Below, piece after piece: positions 8,104 through 14,745 of a stretch of 34,805 bases of DNA. Every line of letters begins with the position of its first letter. The first letter of the stretch is position 1. The notes beneath the pieces are model-generated. The model was not told the origin of the DNA, searched no databases, and saw only the letters and a list, made by a program, of their open reading frames with translations. The position numbers and the translations under genes are program-made. Source of the stretch: an uncultured Desulfobulbaceae bacterium (GTDB lineage Bacteria; Desulfobacterota; Desulfobulbia; Desulfobulbales; BM004); assembly GCA_947259115.1 (NCBI GenBank), contig CAMYKS010000028.1, positions 1 to 34,805 on the forward strand, read 5' to 3'.

Positions 8104-8640
8104 ATGAAAACTGACAAGTTGATGAAATATATATCAATGTTCTCAATTTTAGGAATGGTTGGCATGTTCGCCTATGTTGTGCAAGCGTCAAAAATGATGT
8201 CATATTTTTCTGAAGATCCAAAAGTATGCATCAATTGCCATTCGATGAATACTCAGTACGCAACCTGGCAGCACAGTTCACACCGTGAAAGGGCAACCTG
8301 TGTAGATTGTCATTTGCCGCGGGAATCTCTCGTTGACAAGTTGCTGGCAAAATCCAGGGACGGATTCAATCACTCCTATGCCATGACCTTTCGCACCTAT
8401 CTCGATAACAACATCAGGGCAAGTAAAAATGCCCAGCAGAGAATCCAGGCCAATTGTATTTCCTGTCACCAAGAGATGGTTTCCGAGATAACAGCCAGGC
8501 TTGAGTTATACCGGACAGGTGGTGCAACTAACACGTTGGAGCGAAAGTGCTGGGAATGTCACAGAAATGTACCACATGGAAGGCTCAGAGGGCTGACAAC
8601 AACACCTGACAATCTAGGTGTAAAGGAAATACAGATTTAG
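8104..8640 (+). CDS. nrfH: Tetraheme quinol dehydrogenase NrfH (NapC/NirT family)
   Basis: A 178-residue membrane-anchored cytochrome that oxidises menaquinol and passes electrons to NrfA on the periplasmic side. Residues about 9-30 form the single N-terminal membrane helix. Four heme c motifs follow: CINCH (42-46, directly followed by the SM of the NapC/NrfH-type CxxCHxM site), CVDCH (66-70), CISCH (118-122) and CWECH (149-153). The length fits NrfH, shorter than NapC. I start at the ATG 8104 because AAGGGGG lies 5-6 bases before it; an in-frame GTG at 8098 falls inside that site. nrfA follows about 100 bases later in the same operon. Expression is probably driven by the sigma-54 promoter and its two activator sites. 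Confidence 0.93.
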   Translation: MKTDKLMKYISMFSILGMVGMFAYVVQASKMMSYFSEDPKVCINCHSMNTQYATWQHSSHRERATCVDCHLPRESLVDKLLAKSRDGFNHSYAMTFRTYLDNNIRASKNAQQRIQANCISCHQEMVSEITARLELYRTGGATNTLERKCWECHRNVPHGRLRGLTTTPDNLGVKEIQI

Positions 8641-8739
8641 ACAAGCAGAAAAAAATCAATGGCAACCGGTCAATGTCGGGAAGCAGGCTTTCCGCGGCTG
8701 AAAAAGTATGGAAAAAGAATGAGGAGGAGACCTGGAGTT

Positions 8740-10263
8740 ATGAAAAGTTTGAAAAAGTCGACAGTGCTTACAGCAATATCGGTAGCAGCGATCGTCCCAA
8801 TGGCCCTGCTGGCAGTTTCTATCAATGAGAACAAAGCAGAGCAGAGGGCTCTCAACACCGTCCCCCCGATCAAAAAACTTGAGCCGAGAAGTTCAGAATG
8901 GGGCAAGCATTATCAGCGCCAATATGATTCGTACCGGCAGACAAAGAAAAGTGACAAGATAACAGACATGCTCAAAGAGAATCCCGCACTGGTGGTGGTT
9001 TGGGCCGGCTATGGTTTTTCCAAGGACTATAATGCCCCACGCGGACATTATTACATCCTGGAAGATAATATTAATACCTTGAGGACCGGCGGGCCCGTTG
9101 ATGGCAAGACCGGTCCCATGCCAACGGCATGCTGGACCTGCAAGTCAACAGATGTTCCCAGATTAATAGATAAGTTAGGTGAAGAGGATTACTTTACAGG
9201 AAAATGGGCAAGGCTTGGCAACGAGATAGCAAATCCTGTCGGGTGCGCAGACTGTCATGATAATGAAACGATGAAGCTCACAATTACACGGCCATACCTG
9301 AAGAGGGGGCTGGATGCTGAAGGCAGTCTGAAAGCTGCGGATGCGACTCACCAGGACATGCGATCACTGGTCTGTGCCCAGTGCCATTCTGAATATTATT
9401 TCAAGAAGACGAAGTGGACCGACAAGAATGGTCAGGAACAGACAGCAGGCATCGTCACCTTCCCATGGGCCAACGGTTTCAGTGTTGAGGATATGGAAAA
9501 GTATTATGATGATATCAACTTTGTTGACTGGACCCATAAAGTAAGCAAGACCCCAATGTTGAAAGCCCAGCATCCAGGATATGAAATTTACAAAACCGGT
9601 GCACATGGTTTGAATAATGTGGCCTGTGCTGATTGCCATATGCCTTACGTCCGTGAAGGCGGCGTGAAATATTCATCACATAATGTCGGCAGCCCCCTTG
9701 AGCATATGGGTACGACCTGCATGAACTGTCACAGCCATGAGGAAAAATCACTCAAAGATACAGTCGCACGAAAACTGGAAAGAAAAAACCAGCTAAGTAA
9801 AACTGCTATGGAGGTAATAGCCAAAGCACACCTTGAGGCAGGAAAGGCCTGGGAACTTGGAGCTACTGAAGCTGAGATGAAAGATATTCTCCAGGACATC
9901 CGGCATGCCCAGTGGAGGTGGGATTATTCAATTGCCAGCCATGGATCTTTCTTCCACGCTCCCGAGGAGACGCTCCGCATCCTTGGTTCGGCAGTCAACA
10001 TTGGCCAGGAAGCCCGGGTGAAGTTGAGGGCAGTCCTTGCCAAGTACAATGCCGGCGATTATGTGTCCCCGGATTTCTCAACCAAGGAAAAGGCGCAGCA
10101 GGTGATCGGTCTGCCGTACCAGAAACTGGTTGACGAGAAGATGTCCTTCCTCAATGCTCTTCGCAAAGAATGGATTGAAGAGCAAAAGAAGAAGGGGCTG
10201 TATGATCCCCAGGCGAACGAAGGAATAGAATTCAATACTTCGTACGCGCCTGCAAAAATGTAA
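8740..10263 (+). CDS. nrfA: Ammonia-forming cytochrome c nitrite reductase NrfA
   Basis: A 507-residue periplasmic pentaheme enzyme reducing nitrite to ammonium with six electrons. After a signal segment (about 1-27) come the catalytic heme site CWTCK (131-135, lysine as proximal ligand) and four CxxCH sites: CADCH (169-173), CAQCH (212-216), CADCH (296-300) and CMNCH (327-331). The catalytic Arg (RGH, 101), Tyr in HSEYYF (219/220) and His of HPG (278) are present, as in E. coli NrfA. The chosen ATG matches the signal peptide and has GGAG-rich sequence upstream; upstream in-frame starts would add a basic extension unlike NrfA. It pairs with NrfH, and a strong terminator follows. Confidence 0.96.
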   Translation: MKSLKKSTVLTAISVAAIVPMALLAVSINENKAEQRALNTVPPIKKLEPRSSEWGKHYQRQYDSYRQTKKSDKITDMLKENPALVVVWAGYGFSKDYNAPRGHYYILEDNINTLRTGGPVDGKTGPMPTACWTCKSTDVPRLIDKLGEEDYFTGKWARLGNEIANPVGCADCHDNETMKLTITRPYLKRGLDAEGSLKAADATHQDMRSLVCAQCHSEYYFKKTKWTDKNGQEQTAGIVTFPWANGFSVEDMEKYYDDINFVDWTHKVSKTPMLKAQHPGYEIYKTGAHGLNNVACADCHMPYVREGGVKYSSHNVGSPLEHMGTTCMNCHSHEEKSLKDTVARKLERKNQLSKTAMEVIAKAHLEAGKAWELGATEAEMKDILQDIRHAQWRWDYSIASHGSFFHAPEETLRILGSAVNIGQEARVKLRAVLAKYNAGDYVSPDFSTKEKAQQVIGLPYQKLVDEKMSFLNALRKEWIEEQKKKGLYDPQANEGIEFNTSYAPAKM

Positions 10264-10287
10264 ATTCAACAATATAACAATGATCGA

Positions 10288-10327
10288 AAAGGCTCCTTGG
10301 GTGATAACTCGGGGAGTCTTTTGTTTT
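10288..10327 (+). terminator. Intrinsic terminator of nrfHA
   Basis: A 12-bp stem (10288-10299 with 10310-10321, two or three G-T pairs) is followed by TTTTGTTTTT. It lies 25 bases after the nrfA stop. Confidence 0.8.
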
Positions 10328-10425
10328 TATACACCCGAACGAGGGTGCAACTCAACCTGCCAGAATCTCAAATTTGAAGGGTGAAAAAGTTCTCAATCCA
10401 TCAAGGGTATATACTTTGAAAAAAG

Positions 10426-10441
10426 TATGGAGTGCTCCATA
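10426..10441. promoter_or_regulatory. 16-bp palindrome over the ribosome-binding site of the orphan receiver
   Basis: TATGGAG-TG-CTCCATA is a perfect inverted repeat ending directly before the ATG at 10442. Its left arm contains the only GGAG ribosome-binding stretch. It could be an operator or a small hairpin hiding that site; neither is proven. Confidence 0.35.
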
Positions 10442-10816
10442 ATGGCAAAAATACTGATAGCCGAAGACGATGAAATAATGCGAATTACGGTCAAAGACCG
10501 GTTGGAGAAAGACAACTGGGATGTTGATGCTGTCCATAATGGCAGGGAAGCGGTAGACTGCCTGAAAAAGCAGCGATATCAATTGGTCATTTCGGACATT
10601 CGCATGCCTTTACTCGACGGATGGGGATTACTCGGTTTTATTCGTAAACATTCACCTGATACGGCCATGCTCATGATGACCTCCTACGGAACCGATGAAA
10701 CCACAAAGACGTTAGCCTGTGAGGCTGTGGACTATATCCTGAAACCTTTTGATATGGATGACTTGGTAGGTAAGATACAGGATATACTTGATCAAAAAGG
10801 AAAGGAGGGTGGTTGA
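10442..10816 (+). CDS. Stand-alone response-regulator receiver
   Basis: A 124-residue single-domain receiver. It has the acidic pair Asp9/Asp10, phospho-acceptor Asp52 (SDIRMP), Thr80 (MTSYG) and Lys101 (LKPF), so it should be phosphorylatable. There is no output domain. Its first 60 residues match the receiver of the convergent NtrC-type regulator at 41 positions by eye, including EDDEIMRITV and LVISDIRMP, which points to duplication of that receiver. It may compete for phosphate from the same kinase or shuttle it elsewhere; this is inference. The start at 10442 is preceded by GGAG within a palindrome. It lies between nrfA and the two-component operon. Confidence 0.85.
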   Translation: MAKILIAEDDEIMRITVKDRLEKDNWDVDAVHNGREAVDCLKKQRYQLVISDIRMPLLDGWGLLGFIRKHSPDTAMLMMTSYGTDETTKTLACEAVDYILKPFDMDDLVGKIQDILDQKGKEGG

Positions 10817-10862
10817 TTCTTATCAGAAGGACAGAGGGTATGCAATGAGGAACAAAGGGTTG

Positions 10863-12206
10863 TCAAGAAATATCATGTTGCTTCATCTTCTCCCAGAGGT
10901 TCTTTCTGCTTATTCCTAACAATGCAGCTGCCTCTGTTCTTTTTCCAGCCGATCGTGCAAGGGCTTTGATGACCAGATCCCTCTCTGTTCTGGCAACGGC
11001 ATCGGCAAGTAGATAGGATGCATTGCCGCTAATCTTGTCTGGAGTACTCAACGAGAGGTCAGGAGGCAGGTCAGATGTTTTTATGACTGCTTCCGGTGCA
11101 AGCACACAAGCCCGCTCGATAATGTTCTTAAGTTCTCTAATATTTCCGGGAAAGTTATACGCGGTAAGATACTGCATTGCTTCTTCGTTTATCTCCATGG
11201 CAATGCCACGCTTGATACTGAATTCATGAAGAAAATGGTTTGTCAGGACCGGTATGTCTTCTTTCCTGTCTCGCAGGGGAGGCATAACAAGTGGGATGAC
11301 ATTGAGCCTGTAATACAGATCCTGGCGAAAGGTGCCCTCGCTGACAGCTTTTTCCAGATCTTTTGCTGTAGCGCAAAGCAGTCGAATATCAATCTGGATT
11401 GTACAAGTCCCGCCAACTCTTTCGTATATGCTTTCCTGTAATATTCTCAGCAGTTTCGCCTGGAGAGGCAGGGGTAGTTCGCCGATCTCATCCAGCAACA
11501 GGGTCCCGCCGTCTGCAAGTTCAAATTTACCCGGTTTCCTCGCATGGGCACCGGTAAAGGCCCCTTTTTCATGGCCAAAGAGTTCTGATTCGATAAGTCC
11601 TTCAGGAATAGCAGCACAGTTTATTCTTACAAACGGCTTGTCTGCCCTTGCGCTGTTCATGTGGATGCTGGCTGCAGCCAGTTCCTTCCCGGTCCCTGAT
11701 TCCCCCTGTATGAGTACTGTAGAGTCTGTCGGGGCAACTTGCATGATACAGTTGTGGACGCTCTTGATTGCCGGACTGTTTCCGATCATTTCCGAATGCA
11801 TTTCTCTGCAGTTCTCTTCAAGAGAGGAGCAACGCGCCTTGATGTTCTGCATATCAAGGATTCTGGTAGCCCGGATTACGAGGTCATCAATATTAAAGGG
11901 TTTGAGTATATAGTCGGCTGCTCCTTTCTTCATGCTGTTGATTGCATCCTCGACACTTCCATAGGCTGTCATTATAATGATGTCTGTAAACGGGGCTGAT
12001 CGGCGTACCATTTCCAGTAGCTGCCGCCCGTCGATTCCGGGCATCCTTATATCGGATATCACCAGGTGATAATTATGCTGCTCAAGTTTTTCAACAGCAT
12101 CCTGGCCATTTTGTACCGCATCGACATGCCAGCTGTTCTTCTCCAGGCGATCCTGGACAGTGATCCGCATTATTTCATCATCTTCTGCGAGTAGTATTCT
12201 CGGCAT
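10863..12206 (-). CDS. NtrC-family sigma-54 response regulator
   Basis: A 447-residue cytoplasmic activator. Receiver at 1-120 (Asp9/Asp10, Asp52, Thr80, Lys102); AAA+ domain at about 140-380 with Walker A GESGTGKE (168-175), the sigma-54 contact loop GAFTGA (215-220), Walker B GGTLLLDE (233-240) and the arginine-finger region YRLNVIPLVMPPLRDR; Fis-type helix-turn-helix at about 405-445 (RTEAAALLGISRKNLWEKM). It needs ATP hydrolysis and phosphorylation to open sigma-54 promoters. It is transcribed with the heme sensor kinase, starting 3 bases after the kinase stop. The sigma-54 elements before nrfH and napD with shared GTTACC-N4-GGTAAC sites make it the likely regulator of both; this is inference from context. 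Confidence 0.92.
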   Translation of the reverse strand: MPRILLAEDDEIMRITVQDRLEKNSWHVDAVQNGQDAVEKLEQHNYHLVISDIRMPGIDGRQLLEMVRRSAPFTDIIIMTAYGSVEDAINSMKKGAADYILKPFNIDDLVIRATRILDMQNIKARCSSLEENCREMHSEMIGNSPAIKSVHNCIMQVAPTDSTVLIQGESGTGKELAAASIHMNSARADKPFVRINCAAIPEGLIESELFGHEKGAFTGAHARKPGKFELADGGTLLLDEIGELPLPLQAKLLRILQESIYERVGGTCTIQIDIRLLCATAKDLEKAVSEGTFRQDLYYRLNVIPLVMPPLRDRKEDIPVLTNHFLHEFSIKRGIAMEINEEAMQYLTAYNFPGNIRELKNIIERACVLAPEAVIKTSDLPPDLSLSTPDKISGNASYLLADAVARTERDLVIKALARSAGKRTEAAALLGISRKNLWEKMKQHDIS

Positions 12207-12209
12207 CGG

Positions 12210-13796
12210 CTATTGCTCTCTGGTATTCACTGGTTCATTTTGACCTGTAGGGATAATACAGTCCTGGCTGGCCGGAAGTGAAATTGTAAATTCGGCCCCC
12301 TGGCCAGGTTCACTATCCACCTCAATATACCCTTTCATCTGTTTGACGAGAGAATAGGTAACAGCAAGCCCCAGGCCTGTTCCTTCCCCCACTTCTTTGG
12401 TTGTATAAAACGGGTCAAATATCTTGTCTATTATAGCCGGATCAATCCCTGTCCCGCTGTCCTTAACAGTAATGATGATCCGGGTATACGATCGCTGCGT
12501 GGTGACCGACAAACTTCCCCCATCGGGCATGGCCTGGAGAGAGTTTAAACATGTGTTGACAATGACCTGACGAAGCGCTTCAACATCTATGCAATACCTT
12601 TCCTTCAGGTTCAGATCGAGGTTCACGGATATTGTTTTCAGCCGGTACTCAAACAACTCGAAACATTCCCTGATGATTTCGTCGATATCAACCTTACTGT
12701 AGGTCAATGGTGCATTCCTGCCGAAATTAAGTAACTGGCGCATGATATGCTCTATGCGCTTTAGCCCTTTTTCAAGCAGAGGTACGTACCGGGCACGTAT
12801 TTCCACATTATCCGGCTCTTCCTGCAACGTCTTAACACAGTTGAGAAGCCCGCCAAGCGGATTGTTTATTTCATGGGCAATACCTGCAGTAAGTTGTCCG
12901 AGTGCTGCCATTTTTTCATTATAGAATGCCTGCTGCATACTCGTGTCCAGGTCTTTCTGGGTCTTATCAAGCCGCTCGCATAAATCTCCAAAATTGCCTA
13001 TTAAACGCCCTATTTCATCGTTAACCAGATGTTTATCGTCAATAACGGCATAATTCTCTTCAGGGTATGTGTCCATAGCATTTGAAAGCCGGGCAATCCT
13101 CCGTCCAACCAGTTTGTTGAACAAAAAGGTCAGGGCAAGAGCAACTGCGATCACCGAAAACAAAGCATATTTAAAAATTGTAATATTGTTTTTACGAATA
13201 ACCGAGTCGGCCCAGCTGAGAGGAACACTGATGCTTAATGCGCCGCGTATATCTCCGACTGCATACCCGTGCTCCGCATGGCATGAAAGGCAGGATTCCT
13301 GAACCGTGAGCGGAGCAACATACCTATGGACCCTGCCGTCCGGAGTGTCTGTAACAGCGTCGATCTCACGGACCCCCTGTTCGAACTGCAGAAGGGCATC
13401 CCGCTCCAGTTCGTCCGGCTTGTTTGCAGGATTGACAGGCTGGAGGCTTGTTATGCGAAACCAGCAAAAACCTGACCTGGTTGCATACTCTGAGAGCTCA
13501 CGGGTTACCATTGCCGGATTGCGTTTGACGAAAACCGTTCCGTCATCTGCCCTGATGACTGACTCGTGGAGGTAGGGATTTTCCGAAACCCCCTCTGTTT
13601 TAACCAAAAAAAGGCCCTGGTGATCGGAAACCCACTGGCGTGTCAGGATGATCTGTTTGTAGAGAATGCGGGCCTGCTGTCGTGCCTGCCCCATGACCAG
13701 TTCATCCTGTAGGCTGGAGGTCTGGAACAAGAGGAATCCGTAAGAAAGGAAAATAATCGCACTGATGGCAACGATGAATTTGATTGTCAGGTTCAC
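12210..13796 (-). CDS. Membrane sensor histidine kinase with periplasmic heme c
   Basis: A 528-residue kinase. Membrane helices lie at about 7-27 and 207-228, enclosing a periplasmic sensor domain of the DUF3365/Tll0287-like type with one heme c site CLSCH (169-173). A HAMP segment (about 230-280) follows, then HisKA with phospho-His308 in AHEINNPLGG, then a HATPase domain (N box NTCLNSLQAM, G1 DSGTGI, G2 GEGTGLGL). A covalently bound periplasmic heme suits sensing of redox state or small ligands such as NO or nitrite; which one is not visible. It forms an operon with the NtrC-type regulator and sits between nrfHA and nap, so I infer it controls nitrate and nitrite respiration. An operator copy precedes its promoter. 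Confidence 0.9.
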   Translation of the reverse strand: MNLTIKFIVAISAIIFLSYGFLLFQTSSLQDELVMGQARQQARILYKQIILTRQWVSDHQGLFLVKTEGVSENPYLHESVIRADDGTVFVKRNPAMVTRELSEYATRSGFCWFRITSLQPVNPANKPDELERDALLQFEQGVREIDAVTDTPDGRVHRYVAPLTVQESCLSCHAEHGYAVGDIRGALSISVPLSWADSVIRKNNITIFKYALFSVIAVALALTFLFNKLVGRRIARLSNAMDTYPEENYAVIDDKHLVNDEIGRLIGNFGDLCERLDKTQKDLDTSMQQAFYNEKMAALGQLTAGIAHEINNPLGGLLNCVKTLQEEPDNVEIRARYVPLLEKGLKRIEHIMRQLLNFGRNAPLTYSKVDIDEIIRECFELFEYRLKTISVNLDLNLKERYCIDVEALRQVIVNTCLNSLQAMPDGGSLSVTTQRSYTRIIITVKDSGTGIDPAIIDKIFDPFYTTKEVGEGTGLGLAVTYSLVKQMKGYIEVDSEPGQGAEFTISLPASQDCIIPTGQNEPVNTREQ

Positions 13797-13888
13797 CGGA
13801 ACGTCACCTGGTACTGATTATAAAGACAGGGTGTTTTTAACAATACAGCTCTTGCAGGTATTATTGTAATTATACCTTGTACTTCTGA

Positions 13889-13917
13889 TTATACCTTTAA
13901 CGCTTGGCAGACACAAC
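13889..13917 (-). promoter_or_regulatory. Sigma-70 promoter of the kinase-regulator operon
   Basis: On the minus strand TTGTGT (13912-13917), a 17-base spacer and TATAAT (13889-13894). The GTTACC-N4-GGTAAC palindrome ends 7 bases upstream of the -35, placing its centre near -50, so autoregulation is plausible. A second TATAAT-like box lies about 20 bases further downstream. Confidence 0.5.
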
Positions 13918-13923
13918 CGAAAT

Positions 13924-13939
13924 GTTACCTCCCGGTAAC
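13924..13939. promoter_or_regulatory. Activator palindrome upstream of the sensor kinase
   Basis: A perfect GTTACC-TCCC-GGTAAC, flanked by one further complementary pair (T/A). It is the same motif as at nrfH and napD but single, and sits just upstream of the kinase operon's -35 box. Confidence 0.7.
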
Positions 13940-14004
13940 ATGAAGGTCTGCTACGCAAGTCAATAATCGCGCATGAACCCTTTATTTAAGTGATCTGGGG
14001 ACGT

Positions 14005-14034
14005 AGTATATTAGGGTCATGACCCTAATATACT
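14005..14034. promoter_or_regulatory. Perfect 30-bp palindrome, possible operator
   Basis: Two 15-base arms, AGTATATTAGGGTCA and its exact complement, meet without a spacer. There is no T tract and both flanking operons point away from it, so a terminator role is unlikely. I do not recognise the motif; it fits a dimeric regulator site in the shared control region. Confidence 0.5.
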
Positions 14035-14226
14035 TATCCTCTTATTGTTATTTATCCGACCACCATATATCAAACCTGATCCACCGAAAAAAGAAAAAAA
14101 TTTAATGTTAACCATTCCGCCTTCCATCTTATGGAATATATATATATTCAAGAGAGGGGGGTTTCTTGCAACTATTCTTTTTATTCCACCATATCCTTAT
14201 GGGGGTATATGGGAACGACCAGAAAC

Positions 14227-14274
14227 GTTACCTTACGGTAACGTCGGTGCTTTTGCCCGTTACCACAGAGTAAC
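14227..14274. promoter_or_regulatory. Paired activator sites upstream of napD
   Basis: 14227-14242 is a perfect GTTACC-TTAC-GGTAAC, extended by ACG/CGT to a 20-bp palindrome apart from the four central bases. 14259-14274 matches at 15 of 16 positions (GTTACC-ACAG-AGTAAC). Their centres are 32 bp apart, nearly the same spacing as the nrfHA pair. The second site is about 140 bp upstream of the sigma-54 -12 box. Confidence 0.72.
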
Positions 14275-14394
14275 ACAGACAAGGGACGGCTTCACAGCGT
14301 CCGCTTGATTACATGAAAATCAAAAAGGCTGTCTTGCACTGCTTTAATGGTTTGAGCACCGTTCATGTCAAATACAATGGTTTATTATTAATTA

Positions 14395-14410
14395 CGGTAT
14401 GTAATTTGCT
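14395..14410 (+). promoter_or_regulatory. Sigma-54 promoter of the nap operon
   Basis: CGGTAT-N5-TTGCT keeps GG and GC exactly 12 bases apart and departs from the consensus only at the first base. The start would be near 14421, leaving a leader of about 60 bases. Confidence 0.62.
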
Positions 14411-14481
14411 AGGAACTTTAAAGACAACCCTTAATCACAATTGATTATCGAGTTCGTAATATTACTAAATATGGAGGGGAC

Positions 14482-14745
14482 ATGCCTATTTTAGGCTACA
14501 TCGCCAGCCCGCAATCCGGCGCTAAACAAAAATTGCTGCAGGAGCTGAACGCTCTTCAATATTGTGAAGCGTTTCCGGCTGATAATGTTGACATTCTGAT
14601 ACTTGTGACTGATACACCGGATAAAGAAACCGAAGAAAAGTTACAGGTACAGCTTAAGGGTATAAAATCATTGGAATCATTAAGTATGACCTTTGGTTAT
14701 AATGATGAATTACATAAGGGAGAAAGAAATGACAATGAAGCTTGA
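14482..14745 (+). CDS. napD: NapD-type chaperone
   Basis: An 87-residue cytoplasmic protein with the ferredoxin-like beta-alpha-beta pattern of NapD (MPILGYIASPQSG opening, VDILILVTD strand, then a helix and the SLSMTFGYND strand). NapD binds the Tat signal of NapA and holds it until the molybdenum cofactor is inserted. Size and position before napA support the call more than sequence identity, since NapD is poorly conserved. GGAGGGG stands just before the ATG. Its 3' end overlaps napA by 17 bases, suggesting coupled translation. Confidence 0.75.
   Translation: MPILGYIASPQSGAKQKLLQELNALQYCEAFPADNVDILILVTDTPDKETEEKLQVQLKGIKSLESLSMTFGYNDELHKGERNDNEA

Larger units (their letters stand above)
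13797..14481. other. Divergent control region between the kinase operon and nap
   Basis: About 0.69 kb holding the kinase promoter, three GTTACC-type palindromes, the 30-bp palindrome and the nap sigma-54 element. An 87-codon frame at 14045-14308 overlaps the operators, lacks a ribosome-binding site and is not credible as a gene. Confidence 0.65.

Noticed and set aside
11332..11913. 193-codon plus-strand frame opposite the NtrC-type regulator
   Set aside because: Antisense shadow of a fully recognisable AAA+ domain; Ser/Pro-rich translation.
14045..14308. 87-codon plus-strand frame before napD
   Set aside because: Overlaps the two nap activator palindromes, is Pro/Tyr-rich and has no ribosome-binding site.
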